Source of the DNA: Stenotrophomonas rhizophila
GTDB lineage: Bacteria > Pseudomonadota > Gammaproteobacteria > Xanthomonadales > Xanthomonadaceae
Length of the DNA: 64,000 bases
Assembly (NCBI RefSeq): GCF_003751305.1
Contig: NZ_RJKV01000002.1
Coordinates: 124,001-188,000 of the forward strand
Direction of reading: 5' to 3'
The translations under genes and the position numbers were made by a program. Position 1 is the stretch's first letter; every line of letters starts with the position of its first letter. The notes under the pieces are model-generated. The model saw only the letters and a program-made list of their open reading frames with translations. It was not told the origin of the DNA and did not search any database. Of this stretch, positions 20,872-31,216 are shown one piece after another.

Positions 20872-21717
20872 ATGACCGACCGTTACGCCGTATTCGGCCA
20901 GCCCATCGCGCATTCGCAGTCGCCGCACATCCATGCCACGTTCGGCCGGCAGGAAGGCCTGGCGCTGGACTACCGCGCGATCGAGGCATCGCCGGGCGAG
21001 TTCCTGGCGGCCCTGGACGCCTTTGCCACCGAGGGTGGCGTGGGCGCCAACATCACCGCGCCGCACAAGGAAGCCGCCTTCGCGCTGTGCACCACGCTGA
21101 CCTCGCGCGCGCGCCGCGCCGGTGCGGTCAACACGCTGCTGCGCAAGGGTGACCGCTGGCACGGCGATACCACCGATGGCATCGGCCTGGTCCGGGATCT
21201 CACCGACCGCCACGGCCTGGACCTGCGTGGCCGCCGCACCCTGTTGATCGGCGCGGGCGGCTCGGCCCGCAGCGTGGCCCCGGCCCTGCTGGATGCCGGC
21301 ATCCTGGAGCTGGTGGTGGTCAACCGCACCCCCGAGCGCGCCGACGCGCTGATCGATGCAATGGGCGAGCCGGGCCGCGCCATCACCCGCTACTGGGAAG
21401 ACATCCGCGAGCTGGGCGATTTCGAGCTGATCATCAACGCCACCTCGGCCGGCCGCGACCGCGCTGCGGAGTTCAAGCTGCCGTTGTCGCTGGTCAACAG
21501 CATGACCACCGCGGTCGATCTCAACTACGGCGAGGCCGCGATTGCCTTTACCGCGTGGGCGCGCTCGGCGGGGTGCCGCAACATCGTCGATGGCCTGGGC
21601 ATGCTGGTCGAACAGGCCGCCGAGAGCTTCCTGCAGTGGCACGCGGTGCGCCCGCAGACCGATGCCGTCTACACCGAGCTGCGCACCCAGCTGGCCCCGC
21701 TGGCCGGCGAGGACTGA
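20872..21717 (+). CDS. aroE: shikimate dehydrogenase
   Basis: NADPH-dependent reduction of 3-dehydroshikimate to shikimate in aromatic amino acid synthesis; 281 residues. Substrate-binding [13 protein letters not shown] near residue 7, the catalytic Lys in [11 protein letters not shown], the dinucleotide loop [11 protein letters not shown] and [11 protein letters not shown] are all in place. A small membrane protein gene begins 4 nt after its stop and is probably co-transcribed. Confidence 0.96.
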   Translation: MTDRYAVFGQPIAHSQSPHIHATFGRQEGLALDYRAIEASPGEFLAALDAFATEGGVGANITAPHKEAAFALCTTLTSRARRAGAVNTLLRKGDRWHGDTTDGIGLVRDLTDRHGLDLRGRRTLLIGAGGSARSVAPALLDAGILELVVVNRTPERADALIDAMGEPGRAITRYWEDIRELGDFELIINATSAGRDRAAEFKLPLSLVNSMTTAVDLNYGEAAIAFTAWARSAGCRNIVDGLGMLVEQAAESFLQWHAVRPQTDAVYTELRTQLAPLAGED

Positions 21718-21721
21718 GCCG

Positions 21722-22090
21722 GTGGACATGGATCTGCTGATCTCGATGCTGACCATGGTGGGCGTGCGCCTGCCGGTGCTGATCGCGCTGGCGATCGCCG
21801 TGGTCTGGGTGGTGGATACCCCGCGCGGCGCGATCCGCAGCGTGGCCCTGGGTGCGCTCGGCGTGATGGCGCTGACCACCCTGGCCGGCCTGGTCCTGAA
21901 CCTGGTGCCGATGTGGATGGTGCAGCAGGGCAACTACGAGAACCTGCAGCTGATGTCCAAGCTGCTCGGTGCCGGCCACTTCGCACTCAATCTGTTCGAG
22001 GCCCTCGCGCTGGTGCTGCTGGTCTGGGCGATGACCCGCGCGCTGCGCGGCCGCGCCGTTCCACCCGCTGCGCCGCTGCCGCCACGCTGA
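21722..22090 (+). CDS. small membrane protein downstream of aroE
   Basis: About 122 residues with three hydrophobic helices (about 5-28, 35-60 and 80-105) and a Pro-rich tail. I favour the GTG at 21722, because GGCGAGGA inside the aroE end lies 8 nt upstream of it; an ATG two codons later is possible. No recognised family. Tight spacing suggests co-expression with aroE. Confidence 0.65.
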   Translation: MDMDLLISMLTMVGVRLPVLIALAIAVVWVVDTPRGAIRSVALGALGVMALTTLAGLVLNLVPMWMVQQGNYENLQLMSKLLGAGHFALNLFEALALVLLVWAMTRALRGRAVPPAAPLPPR

Positions 22091-22108
22091 GCGGGTGCAG
22101 CCGCCTGT

Positions 22109-22208
22109 CGCGGCCCACAGTATTGGCGTGGGCCGCGTCACGGATATGAACCGGCGCGGAAAATGGCGCCGGTCACGGCCCCCGGGTCGTGAGAAAATGG
22201 GGGCCGTG
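22109..22208. repeat. three consecutive hairpins upstream of dinG
   Basis: Three perfect inverted repeats in 100 nt: 22109-22137 (10 bp, CGCGGCCCAC arm), 22150-22173 (8 bp, ACCGGCGC arm) and 22174-22208 (10 bp, CACGGCCCCC arm). GAAAATGG occurs in the loop of the second and third. They fill almost the whole aroE-operon/dinG gap. None has a T-run; the last overlaps the probable dinG promoter region. Confidence 0.65.
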
Positions 22209-22231
22209 ATCCAGTCAGGCAGTCCCCCGGC

Positions 22232-24334
22232 GTGACCGAAAAAGTTGAAGCTCCCCGCGCCCTGAACGACGAGCTCAAGGCCGGCATCCGCGACGCCTAC
22301 GCCAAGCTGCAGGCCAATACGCCCGGCTTCAGTACCCGGCGCTCGCAGAGCCAGATGATCGGTGTGGTGTCGCGTGCGCTGTCGCACAGCGGCGGCGTCG
22401 GCGTGGTCGAAGCGCCCACCGGCGTCGGCAAGTCGCTGGGCTACCTGACCGCCGGCGTGCCGATCGCGCTGGCGACCAAGAAGAAACTGGTGATCAGCAC
22501 CGGCACCGTGGCGCTGCAGTCGCAGCTGGTCGAGCGCGACATCCCCAATTTCCTCAAGGCCACCGGCATCGAAGCCACCGTGGCGCTGGCCAAGGGCCGC
22601 ACCCGCTACCTGTGCACCCGCAACGCGGCCGAGGCGCATGGCGATGGCGCGCAGGAAGGCATGTTCGACGACGAACAGCCGTTGTTCGACCGCCCGCTGG
22701 CGCCGATCGAGATGGACCTGGCGCAGTCGCTGAGCAAGGCCTTCCTGGAAGGCCGCTGGAACGGTGACCTGGACAACGCGCCGGAAACGATCAGCAATAC
22801 CCTGCGCTCGCGCATCACCACGCCGGCCTCGGGCTGCGCGGGACGCAAGTGCGCCTACTCGGCGCAATGCGCGGTGCTGCGCTCGCGCAACACCGTGCGC
22901 GAGGCGCAGATCGTGGTGACCAATCACGCGCTGCTGTTGTCGGCGCTGTCGATCGGCGAGAGCGACAACGGCCAGCCGCTGATCGCGCCGCCCTCGGACA
23001 TGCTGCTGGTGCTTGATGAAGGGCACCACATCGGCAACGTCGCCATCGACCAGGGCGCGGCCAGCCTCGCGCTGGACGAAATGGCCAAGCGCACCGGCCG
23101 CCTGCAGGTGCTGATCGCCGCGTCCTACCGCGCGGTGGACAAGGACAAGCTGGGCAACCTGCTACCCAATGAGGCCATCGAAGCCGCCGCCAAGGTCAGC
23201 AAGCAGCTCAAGGCCTTCCGCGATGTGATCGACCGCAGCTGGCGGCCGGACCCGGCCGCGCAGGAGCCGATGTGGCGCGCTCCGAATGGTCGCTTGCCGG
23301 ACATCTGGATGCCGGATATCGAGGCCATCGCCGACGACACCCGCGCGCTGTTCAACTGGGCGCACGCCGCGCTGACGCAGGTGGCCAAGGGCAAGCCCGA
23401 GGATGCCGCGCGCGAGCGCCTGCAGCGCAACCTCGGCATGGCGCTGGAGATGATCGAGCAGCAGCACAATCTGTGGACCGGCTGGCGCCGCGAAGACAAG
23501 GAGGGCCAGCCGCCGACCGCGCGCTGGATCACCCTCTCGCGCGATGGCGACCTGGTCCTGCATGGCTCGCCGGTCTCGGCCGCGAACGTGCTGCGCAAGC
23601 TGCTCTGGGATGAAGTGGATTCGGTGGTGATGACCTCGGCCACGCTCACCGGCGGCGGGGACTTCCAGGCGCTGGCGATCGACAACGGCATTCCGGCCGA
23701 AGCCGAGATGGTCTCGCTGGCCTCGCCGTTCGATCTGCCCAACCAGGCCCAGCTGATCGTGCCGGCATTCCCGGTGACCCCGGATGACAAGGAAGGTCAC
23801 CCCAGGGAAATCGCCAAGTACCTGGTCAAGGAGCTGGACTGGGGCAAGGGCAGCATCGTGCTGTTCACCTCGCGGTGGAAGATGGAAAAGGTGGCCGAGC
23901 TGATGCCGGCCGCGCAGCGCAAGCAGGTGCTGGTGCAGGGCGAGACCGCCAAGCAGAAGATGATCGACGAGCACCTGCGGCGCACCTCGGCCGGGGAGGG
24001 CTCGGTGCTGTTCGGGCTCAATTCCTTCGGCGAAGGCCTCGATCTGCCCGGCGAAGCCTGCACCACGGTAGTGATCACCCAGGTGCCGTTCGCGGTGCCG
24101 ACCGATCCGCAGACCTCCACGCTGAGCGAGTGGTTCGAAAGCCGCGGCCTGAATGCCTTCAACCTGATCGCGATCCCGCATGCGCTGCGCACGCTGACCC
24201 AGTTCTCCGGCCGGTTGATCCGCACCTCCACCGATACCGGCCGCGTGATCATCCTCGATTCGCGGCTGCTGACCCGTCGCTACGGCAAGCGCATCATCGA
24301 TTCACTGCCGCCGTTCAAGCGGGTAATCGGGTAG
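22232..24334 (+). CDS. dinG: ATP-dependent DNA helicase DinG
   Basis: XPD-like superfamily 2 helicase of 700 residues that unwinds DNA 5' to 3' and resolves R-loops and collapsed forks. Walker A is EAPTGVGKS (about 60-68). The iron-sulfur cluster cysteines are in YLCTRN (about 128) and GCAGRKCAYSAQC (about 201-213). The DEAH box reads LDEGHH, and the late motif QFSGRLIRTSTDTGR is motif VI. GTG start. E. coli dinG is LexA-controlled; no LexA-like box was seen here. Confidence 0.93.
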   Translation: MTEKVEAPRALNDELKAGIRDAYAKLQANTPGFSTRRSQSQMIGVVSRALSHSGGVGVVEAPTGVGKSLGYLTAGVPIALATKKKLVISTGTVALQSQLVERDIPNFLKATGIEATVALAKGRTRYLCTRNAAEAHGDGAQEGMFDDEQPLFDRPLAPIEMDLAQSLSKAFLEGRWNGDLDNAPETISNTLRSRITTPASGCAGRKCAYSAQCAVLRSRNTVREAQIVVTNHALLLSALSIGESDNGQPLIAPPSDMLLVLDEGHHIGNVAIDQGAASLALDEMAKRTGRLQVLIAASYRAVDKDKLGNLLPNEAIEAAAKVSKQLKAFRDVIDRSWRPDPAAQEPMWRAPNGRLPDIWMPDIEAIADDTRALFNWAHAALTQVAKGKPEDAARERLQRNLGMALEMIEQQHNLWTGWRREDKEGQPPTARWITLSRDGDLVLHGSPVSAANVLRKLLWDEVDSVVMTSATLTGGGDFQALAIDNGIPAEAEMVSLASPFDLPNQAQLIVPAFPVTPDDKEGHPREIAKYLVKELDWGKGSIVLFTSRWKMEKVAELMPAAQRKQVLVQGETAKQKMIDEHLRRTSAGEGSVLFGLNSFGEGLDLPGEACTTVVITQVPFAVPTDPQTSTLSEWFESRGLNAFNLIAIPHALRTLTQFSGRLIRTSTDTGRVIILDSRLLTRRYGKRIIDSLPPFKRVIG

Positions 24335-24359
24335 CGCCGAATGCTTCATGGCAGTTCGG

Positions 24360-24989
24360 TCAGGGGGAGCTTCCTTGAGGCGCGGCCGAGGTGTCGGGAT
24401 GACGGCAGGCCTGGTTGGAGAAGGCCTGCCGGTAGCTCTGGCCGAAGCACCGGACAAACGCATCGACGATATCGAGATTGGGCGGCCAGGCGACCTGTAC
24501 CACCTCACCGTTGGGCATCGTGAAGTCGAAGAAGCCGTTCTCGACGTTGGTCTCAGGCGGCGCAGGCAGGGCTGCGAGCGTCGCGCGCGCGGCGACCAGG
24601 GCCGGGCGGTCCTTTTCGATGAGCGCGACGCTGGCATCCACGTAAGGATTCCAGCCGCCTGCATCCGGCGCAGGTTTGTAGGTCTGCCGCATCAACGTGA
24701 CCGCCTGCGCGTCCTGCCCAGCCTGCGCGCGCATCTGCGCTTCATGCCAGATCATCGTAGTGTTGCCGGCGGCCTTGGGCTGCGCACGATAGGTCGCGAT
24801 GAGATCGGCAGCAGCGAGCTGGCACTCGGCCTTCTCCGCCATTGGTCGCCAGCCACCTTCCAGATCCTGATCAAACTGCGCCGGGGTCAGCGCCAGCATC
24901 GCGGCGCGATCCACGGCGCAGTCGTCGGCAAAGGCCGGCAATGCGGCGGCCGACAAGGCCAGTAACAGCAGAGAACGCGTGCCGTGCAT
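24360..24989 (-). CDS. exported hypothetical protein
   Basis: Protein of 209 residues with a Sec signal (MHGTRSLLLLALSAAALPAFA) and a helical, tetratricopeptide-like body. Notable segments are MIWHEAQMRAQAGQDAQAVTL and WNPYVDASVALIEKDRPALVAARATLAAL (given here in part). Two Cys near the C-terminus (RCFGQSY, NQACRHP) could form a disulfide. No known family recognised. It converges with dinG (25 nt apart) and lies downstream of ilvD. Confidence 0.7.
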   Translation of the reverse strand: MHGTRSLLLLALSAAALPAFADDCAVDRAAMLALTPAQFDQDLEGGWRPMAEKAECQLAAADLIATYRAQPKAAGNTTMIWHEAQMRAQAGQDAQAVTLMRQTYKPAPDAGGWNPYVDASVALIEKDRPALVAARATLAALPAPPETNVENGFFDFTMPNGEVVQVAWPPNLDIVDAFVRCFGQSYRQAFSNQACRHPDTSAAPQGSSP

Positions 24990-25071
24990 CGTCACATCCT
25001 TGTGCAGAGGTCTGATCTGAGTGTTTGCCAGTGCTGCACTCAGGTCAAGCCGGGAACCTGCGCTGGCGTCC

Positions 25072-26910
25072 TCAGTCCTCCAGCTTCGCCAGGTCGCGCA
25101 CCGCGCCCTTGTCAGCACTGGTGGCCAGCAACGCATACGCCTTGAGTGCACCGGTGACCTTGCGCGGGCGCGCCTCGCGCGGCTTCCAGCCGAGCGCGTC
25201 CTGTTCGGCGCGGCGTGCGGCCAGCGTGGCGTCATCCAGCAGCAGATCGATGCGCCGTGCGGGAATGTCGATGCGGATGCGGTCGCCGTTGCGCACCAGG
25301 CCAATGGTGCCGCCCGAGGCCGCTTCCGGCGAGGCATGCCCGATCGACAGGCCCGAGGTGCCGCCGGAGAAACGGCCGTCGGTGAGCAGCGCGCAGTGCT
25401 TGCCCAGCCCCTTGGATTTCAGATAACTGGTCGGGTACAGCATCTCCTGCATGCCCGGGCCACCGCGCGGGCCTTCGTAGCGGATCACCACCACGTCGCC
25501 GGCCACCACTTCATCGGCGAGGATGCCCTGCACGGCGGCATCCTGGCTCTCGAACACGCGCGCGTTGCCTTCGAACACGTGGATGGATTCGTCCACGCCG
25601 GCGGTCTTCACCACGCAGCCATCGACGGCCAGATTGCCGCGCAGCACCGCCAGCCCGCCTTCGGACGAATAGGCATGCGCGACGGCGCGGATGCAGCCTT
25701 CGGCACGATCCACGTCCAGCGTCGGCCAGCGCGTGGCCTGGCTGAAGGCGACCTGGGTCGGGATGCCGGCGGGGCCGGCACGGAAGAAATCGTGCACCTT
25801 TTCATCGGTGCTCACCGCGACATCCCAGCGTGCGATCGCCTCGGCCAGGGTGCGGCTGTGCACGGTCGGCACGTCGGTATGCAGCAGGCCACCGCGCGCG
25901 AGTTCGCCGAGGATGCCGAACACACCGCCAGCGCGATGCACATCCTCCATGTGGTACTTCGGCGTGTTTGGCGCGACCTTGCACAGCTGTGGCACACGGC
26001 GTGACAGCGCATCGATGGCATGCAGGTCGAAGTCCACCTCCGCTTCCTGCGCGGCGGCCAGCAGATGCAGGATCGTGTTGGTCGAGCCGCCCATCGCGAT
26101 ATCCAGCGTCATCGCGTTCTCGAAGGCTTCGCGGGTGGCGATGCCGCGTGGCAATGCACCCACGTCTTCGCCGCCGTACCAGCGGTGGCACAGTTCCACG
26201 ACCACGCGGCCGGCGCGGCGGAACAGCTGCTCGCGGTCGGCATGCGTGGCCAGGGTCGAGCCGTTGCCGGGCAGCGACAGCCCCAGCGCTTCGGTCAGGC
26301 AGTTCATCGAGTTGGCGGTGAACATGCCCGAGCACGAGCCGCAGGTCGGGCACGCACTGCGCTCGTACTCGGCGACCTTCTCGTCGCTGGCGCTTTCATC
26401 GGCGGCGATCACCATCGCATCCACCAGATCCAGCTTGTGCTCGGACAGGCGCGTCTTGCCCGCTTCCATCGGCCCGCCGGAGACGAACACCACCGGGATG
26501 TTCAACCGCAGCGCGGCCATCAGCATGCCGGGGGTGATCTTGTCGCAGTTGGAAATGCACACCAGCGCATCGGCGCAATGCGCGTTGACCATGTACTCCA
26601 CCGAGTCGGCGATGATCTCGCGGCTGGGCAGCGAATACAGCATGCCGTCGTGGCCCATCGCGATGCCGTCATCCACCGCGATCGTATTGAACTCCTTGGC
26701 CACGCCGCCGACCTGCTCGATCTCGCGCGCCACCAGTTGCCCCAGGTCCTTGAGGTGCACGTGGCCGGGCACGAACTGGGTGAACGAATTGGCGATGGCG
26801 ATGATCGGCTTGTGGAAGTCGCCATCGGTCATGCCGGTGGCGCGCCACAGGGCGCGGGCGCCGGCCATGTTGCGGCCGGCGGTGGAGGTGCGGGAGCGGT
26901 ATTCAGGCAT
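25072..26910 (-). CDS. ilvD: dihydroxy-acid dehydratase
   Basis: Iron-sulfur dehydratase in valine, isoleucine and pantothenate synthesis, converting 2,3-dihydroxy-isovalerate and its homologue to 2-keto acids. The protein has 612 residues, close to the 616 of E. coli IlvD. Cluster ligands are expected in [14 protein letters not shown] and [19 protein letters not shown], and the active-site region [14 protein letters not shown] is present near the C-terminus. The start [20 protein letters not shown] is conserved, so the longer frame (26 extra codons) was rejected. No leader peptide rich in Ile/Val/Leu was found upstream. Confidence 0.97.
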   Translation of the reverse strand: MPEYRSRTSTAGRNMAGARALWRATGMTDGDFHKPIIAIANSFTQFVPGHVHLKDLGQLVAREIEQVGGVAKEFNTIAVDDGIAMGHDGMLYSLPSREIIADSVEYMVNAHCADALVCISNCDKITPGMLMAALRLNIPVVFVSGGPMEAGKTRLSEHKLDLVDAMVIAADESASDEKVAEYERSACPTCGSCSGMFTANSMNCLTEALGLSLPGNGSTLATHADREQLFRRAGRVVVELCHRWYGGEDVGALPRGIATREAFENAMTLDIAMGGSTNTILHLLAAAQEAEVDFDLHAIDALSRRVPQLCKVAPNTPKYHMEDVHRAGGVFGILGELARGGLLHTDVPTVHSRTLAEAIARWDVAVSTDEKVHDFFRAGPAGIPTQVAFSQATRWPTLDVDRAEGCIRAVAHAYSSEGGLAVLRGNLAVDGCVVKTAGVDESIHVFEGNARVFESQDAAVQGILADEVVAGDVVVIRYEGPRGGPGMQEMLYPTSYLKSKGLGKHCALLTDGRFSGGTSGLSIGHASPEAASGGTIGLVRNGDRIRIDIPARRIDLLLDDATLAARRAEQDALGWKPREARPRKVTGALKAYALLATSADKGAVRDLAKLED

Positions 26911-27123
26911 GGTGGCTGGCAGGATCTGGCGGGCCGTGGGGGCGCGTTTCAGCTCGATTCTGCCGAAAAATTCCGGTTGCGTTTGCAACCACCTTCGCCG
27001 CTGGCGCGGCCCCGCCCAGAGCGAATGCTGAAACGCTGTTCATGTTTTGGACTTTGCCGGTTTTGGTTGTTCGCCCCGATCAGGCATGATTGGGGAGATA
27101 ACCGTACTAGGGGGCATGACGCC

Positions 27124-27687
27124 ATGAAACGTTCCAGGACCACTGCGCTGCTGTTGATGAGCGCTGCGCCGCTGCTGTTCACCGCCTGCCAGAAGAACGA
27201 GGCCGTGCAGGTGCAGGAAGGGCTCTACACCTCGGTGCAGGCCTGTACCGAAGCCACCGGCGATCCGTCCAGCTGCCGCAACGCGTTTGCCGAAGCGCAG
27301 AAGCAGTCGGCCGATGCGGCCCCCAAGTACGCCACGCGTGAAGCCTGCGAGGCCGAATACAACGCCGAGCAGTGCGTGGAACAGAAGACCTCCACCGGCC
27401 ATTCGTTCATCGGCCCGATGATGATGGGCTTCTTCATGTCGCAGATGCTCAGCAACCGTGGTGGCGCCGGCCTGGCCCAGCAGCCGGCCGCGAGCCCGGC
27501 CTACCAGGACAAGGCCAAGGGCTGGGCACGCCCGGGTCCGTCGACCGGTGGCATGAACACCGCCAGCGGCATCGGCGCGGGCAAGGCCGGCCTGGCGCCG
27601 GTCAATGCCACCCCGAACCGGGCGGTCACCGCCAGCCGCGGCGGCTTCGGCAACACCAGCAGCAACCGCAGCAGCGTCGGCGGCTGA
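27124..27687 (+). CDS. DUF1190 family lipoprotein (YgiB-like)
   Basis: Lipoprotein of 187 residues (MKRSRTTALLLMSAAPLLFTAC, lipobox FTAC). It contains the DUF1190 pattern with spaced cysteines (VQACTEATGDPSSCRNAF, ATREACEAEYNAEQC). A membrane-proximal Met/Gly stretch (IGPMMMGFFMSQML) and a Gly/Ser/Asn-rich tail follow. It sits 3 nt before the glutathionylspermidine-synthase-like gene, the same pairing as E. coli ygiB-ygiC. Function unknown. Confidence 0.8.
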   Translation: MKRSRTTALLLMSAAPLLFTACQKNEAVQVQEGLYTSVQACTEATGDPSSCRNAFAEAQKQSADAAPKYATREACEAEYNAEQCVEQKTSTGHSFIGPMMMGFFMSQMLSNRGGAGLAQQPAASPAYQDKAKGWARPGPSTGGMNTASGIGAGKAGLAPVNATPNRAVTASRGGFGNTSSNRSSVGG

Positions 27688-27690
27688 TCG

Positions 27691-28869
27691 ATGCAGCGCG
27701 TGCGTATCGCCGAGCGCAGCCAATGGCGCGCTCGGGCAGAAGAATCCGGGTTCCGTTTCCACACCATCGATGGCCTGCCGTACTGGGATGAAACCGCGTA
27801 CTACGCGTTCACCCTGCGCCAGATCGAACAGGACATCGAAGATCCCAGCGCCGAGCTGCATGCCATGGCGATGGATCTGGTCGACGAGGTGGTGGGCAGC
27901 CAGCAGCTGATGGACCAGCTGGCGATCCCGCCGCAGTTCCGCGACTGGATCGCCGAGAGCTGGCGCCGCCGCGAGCCGCACCTGTATGGGCGGCTCGATT
28001 TCGCCTACGACGGCACCGGCCCGGCCAAACTCTACGAGCTGAATTACGACACGCCCACCTCGCTGTTCGAGGCCTCGTTCTTCCAGTGGCAGTGGCTGGA
28101 GGACCAGCGCAACCAGAACCGGCTGCCGCCGGATGCCGATCAGTTCAACGCGATCCATGAGGCCTTGGTCGAACGCTTCGGTGAGCTGGCCGCGCAGCTG
28201 CCGCCGCCGCTGTATTTCAGCGCGGTCGGTGCGTCGGAAGAAGACCAGGGCACCGTCGCCTACCTGCGCGACTGTGCGGCTCAGGCTGGCCTTCGTGGTG
28301 AAGCGATCGCGATCGAGGATATCGGCCTGTCCGAGGACGGGCGCTTCACCGCGCTCGACGACACCGTGATCGGCAGCCTGTTCAAGCTGTACCCGCTGGA
28401 AGACCTGATGACCGAGTCGTTCGGCCAGGCGCTGCCCGCCTCGGGCGTGCAGCTGCTGGAACCGGCGTGGAAAGCGATCCTCAGCAACAAGGGCGTGCTG
28501 CCGCTGCTGTGGCAGCGTCACCGCGGCCACCCGAACCTGCTCGCGGCCGAGTTCGACGATGGCAGCGAACTGCCGCGTGGCTGGGTGCGCAAGCCGTTGT
28601 TCTCGCGCGAGGGCGCCAACGTGGCCATGCACCTGGCCGATGGCAGCTGGCAGGAAAGCGAAGGCCCGTACACCGGCCCGGCGATCCGCCAGGCCGCGCA
28701 TCCGCTCACCGCGTTCGATGGCGGTTATCCGCTGATCGGCAGCTGGGTGGTGGGTGATCAGGCCTGTGGCATGGGCATCCGTGAGGACAACAGCCGGATC
28801 ACCCGCGACAGCGCCCGCTTCGTACCGCACGCGATCATCGACGAAGCGCCGACGCGCATCTATCTCTGA
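27691..28869 (+). CDS. glutathionylspermidine synthase-like ATP-grasp protein (YgiC/YjfC family)
   Basis: ATP-grasp ligase of 392 residues matching the C-terminal synthetase half of glutathionylspermidine synthase. Conserved parts are YELNYDTPTSLFEASFFQW (about 113-131), LLEPAWKAILSNKGVLPLLW and the acidic/Asn-rich end MGIREDNSRITRDSARFVPH. The E. coli homologues YgiC and YjfC lack demonstrated glutathionylspermidine synthase activity, so peptide-bond ligase is the safe description. Its stop is 3 nt from the end of the convergent DUF58 gene. Confidence 0.85.
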   Translation: MQRVRIAERSQWRARAEESGFRFHTIDGLPYWDETAYYAFTLRQIEQDIEDPSAELHAMAMDLVDEVVGSQQLMDQLAIPPQFRDWIAESWRRREPHLYGRLDFAYDGTGPAKLYELNYDTPTSLFEASFFQWQWLEDQRNQNRLPPDADQFNAIHEALVERFGELAAQLPPPLYFSAVGASEEDQGTVAYLRDCAAQAGLRGEAIAIEDIGLSEDGRFTALDDTVIGSLFKLYPLEDLMTESFGQALPASGVQLLEPAWKAILSNKGVLPLLWQRHRGHPNLLAAEFDDGSELPRGWVRKPLFSREGANVAMHLADGSWQESEGPYTGPAIRQAAHPLTAFDGGYPLIGSWVVGDQACGMGIREDNSRITRDSARFVPHAIIDEAPTRIYL

Positions 28870-28872
28870 GCG

Positions 28873-30171
28873 TTACAGCAACCCATCCCGCTTGACGGCC
28901 AGGTAGCGTTCCACCAGCGCCCCCGGCAGTGCTTCGGCGGTGACATCCAGCACCATCACCCGGTGGCTGCGCAGCGCGTCATGTGCGTCGCTGCGCTGCT
29001 GCAGGTAACGCGCGATCGCACCGGCCTGGGCAGCGTCCTGCAGGGTCTCCACCGGCTGGGACAGCGCATCATCCAGCGCGCGTTCGCGCAGGCTGGCCAC
29101 GCACACCAGGTGCTGGCGTTGCAGCAGGCGCACTGCGGCGAGCAGATCTTCGATGTCTTCATCGCGCACGTTGGTGACCAGCATCACCAGCGAGCGACGG
29201 CGCTGGCGCAGCGACAGTTCGGTGGCGGCGGCAAGGTAATCGGTGGCAATCGGCTGCGCCTGCAGATCGTAGCTGGCGCGCAGCAGGGTATCGATGGTGC
29301 CCATGCTGCGTTTCGGCGCGACCCAGCGGCTGTCGCCCCCGGCCGCGAACAGGCCCACGCCGTCGCCTTGGCGCAGCGCGAGGTAGGACACCACCAGCGC
29401 CGCATTGAGGACATGATCGAAGTGCGACAGCCCGCCTTCGCTGGCCATCATGCGCCGGCCGGTGTCGATCATCAGCACCAGCTGCTGGTTTTTCTCGTCC
29501 TGGTATTCGCGGGAGATCAGCTTGCGCGCGCGCGCGGTCGCCTTCCAGTCGACCTGGCGCAGGCTGTCGCCGACGCGGTACTCGCGCATCTGATGGAAAT
29601 CGGTGCCTTCGCCGCGGCGGCGCTTGAGGTGCGCGCCGACCAGGCGCGAGGCTTGTTCGGCACTGAACAATGCAAAGCGCGTCAGCGGTGCGAAGTTGGG
29701 GTAGACGCGCACCGCCAGCGCCGGCGGCAGTTGCCGCCGCTGATGCCACAGCCGCCACGCGCTGTGCATGCGCAGGTGCACGCCCTCGAAGACGAAACGG
29801 CCACGCGCGGTCGGCGTCAGTCGGTACGCCACGCTGCTGGTGACCATCGGCTTGAGCGCCAGCGACCGCGGCAGGCCCTGCAGGCTCCAGCCACCGGGAA
29901 CCAGATCGAATACCTCCACGCGCTGGTGCCGGCTCGATTCCAGCCGCAGCGTCGCCTCACGCTCGACGTTCAGCGCGAGCGACTCCGGCAGCTCGCGGTG
30001 CACGCTGGGCGAGGGCTGGTGGCGCAGGCGAAGCAGGTCCACCAGCGCAATCAGCGCCACGCCACCGCCGATCGCCCACCAGACCGCGTGCGGCCATACG
30101 CCGATCACCACCGGCACGCCGAGCAGGCCCCAACCGGCCAGCAATGCCAGCAGCAGTGCGCCCGGCCTCAT
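28873..30171 (-). CDS. DUF58 domain protein
   Basis: Last gene of the six-gene MoxR-type operon; 432 residues. Two N-terminal helices (about 3-25 and 28-48) are followed by a beta-rich part. The DUF58 core is HLKRRRGEGTDFHQMREY, RVGDSLRQVDWKATAR, and then a von Willebrand A-like domain (LVLMIDTGRRM). In other bacteria such proteins work with MoxR AAA ATPases in assembly or activation of membrane or metal-cofactor proteins. The client is unknown here. Confidence 0.88.
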   Translation of the reverse strand: MRPGALLLALLAGWGLLGVPVVIGVWPHAVWWAIGGGVALIALVDLLRLRHQPSPSVHRELPESLALNVEREATLRLESSRHQRVEVFDLVPGGWSLQGLPRSLALKPMVTSSVAYRLTPTARGRFVFEGVHLRMHSAWRLWHQRRQLPPALAVRVYPNFAPLTRFALFSAEQASRLVGAHLKRRRGEGTDFHQMREYRVGDSLRQVDWKATARARKLISREYQDEKNQQLVLMIDTGRRMMASEGGLSHFDHVLNAALVVSYLALRQGDGVGLFAAGGDSRWVAPKRSMGTIDTLLRASYDLQAQPIATDYLAAATELSLRQRRRSLVMLVTNVRDEDIEDLLAAVRLLQRQHLVCVASLRERALDDALSQPVETLQDAAQAGAIARYLQQRSDAHDALRSHRVMVLDVTAEALPGALVERYLAVKRDGLL

Positions 30172-30202
30172 GCCGGTCGCTCGCGATGGAGGACGCGCCC
30201 AC

Positions 30203-31216
30203 TCATTTGCGCGGTGCGTCCACCTTGGCCAGCAGCGCGGTCAGCGCGTCGTCGGCGCTCTGTCCTTCGATCTGCAGTTCCGGCGCCAGCGCGATGCGGT
30301 GGCGCAGGGCGGGCTTGGCGATATCGCGCACGTCATCGGGGGTGACGAAATCACGACCGGACAGCACGGCCTGCGCACGGGCCGCACGCACCAGCGCGAT
30401 GCTGCCGCGCGGGCCGGCACCGAGCGCGATACCCGGCCATTGCCGCGTGGCGGCGACGATCCGCACCGCGTAGTCGATCACTTCCGGATCGACCGTGATT
30501 GCTGCGGTCGCCTGCTGCAACGCAATCACCTCGGCCGCGTTCAGCACGCGTGGCACCTGGGAGAGATCGAAATCGGCGGCGCTGCGGCCGGTGGTGATCG
30601 CATCGACCATGCGCTTCTCATCGTCCAGCGTCGGGTAGTCGATCAGCACCTTCAGCAGGAAACGGTCCAGCTGCGCTTCGGGCAGCGGGTAGGTGCCTTC
30701 CTGCTCGACAGGGTTCTGGGTGGCCAGGGTCAGGAATGGCGGGGTCAGCGCGAACGCTTTGCCTTCGATGGTGACCTGGCCTTCCTGCATCACTTCCAGC
30801 AGGGCCGACTGGGTCTTGGCCGGGGCGCGGTTGATTTCATCGGCGAGCAGCAGATTGGTGAACACCGGGCCGCGACGGATCTTGAAGCTCTCCGTCTTCG
30901 GGTCGTACACCGCATGGCCGCTGACATCGCTGGGCATCAGGTCCGGGGTGAACTGCACACGGCCGTAATCCAGCTCCAGCGCCTGGGCGAGCGCGCGCAC
31001 CAGCAGCGTCTTGCCGAGCCCCGGCACCCCTTCGATCAGCACGTGGCCGCCGGCCAGCAGCGCGATCAGGATCTGGTCGAGGACCTCGGGCTGGCCGATG
31101 AAGGCCTGGCCCACGGCCTCACGGACGGCATCGACGCGCTCGGACAACGGCGATGGCGACGGGGATGGCGTCACGGCAGGCGGGGACAACGGCGGCGGAA
31201 GCGTCGGCTCGGTCAT
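30203..31216 (-). CDS. MoxR family AAA ATPase
   Basis: AAA+ chaperone-like ATPase of 337 residues. After a Pro-rich N-terminus come Walker A EGVPGLGKT, Walker B LLADEINRAP, sensor 1 TQNPVEQEGTYPLPEAQLDRF and the C-terminal lid. The start MTEPTLPPP overlaps the stop of the DUF4350 gene by 4 nt. MoxR proteins usually act with the VWA/DUF58 protein encoded next to them, as here. Confidence 0.93.
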   Translation of the reverse strand: MTEPTLPPPLSPPAVTPSPSPSPLSERVDAVREAVGQAFIGQPEVLDQILIALLAGGHVLIEGVPGLGKTLLVRALAQALELDYGRVQFTPDLMPSDVSGHAVYDPKTESFKIRRGPVFTNLLLADEINRAPAKTQSALLEVMQEGQVTIEGKAFALTPPFLTLATQNPVEQEGTYPLPEAQLDRFLLKVLIDYPTLDDEKRMVDAITTGRSAADFDLSQVPRVLNAAEVIALQQATAAITVDPEVIDYAVRIVAATRQWPGIALGAGPRGSIALVRAARAQAVLSGRDFVTPDDVRDIAKPALRHRIALAPELQIEGQSADDALTALLAKVDAPRK

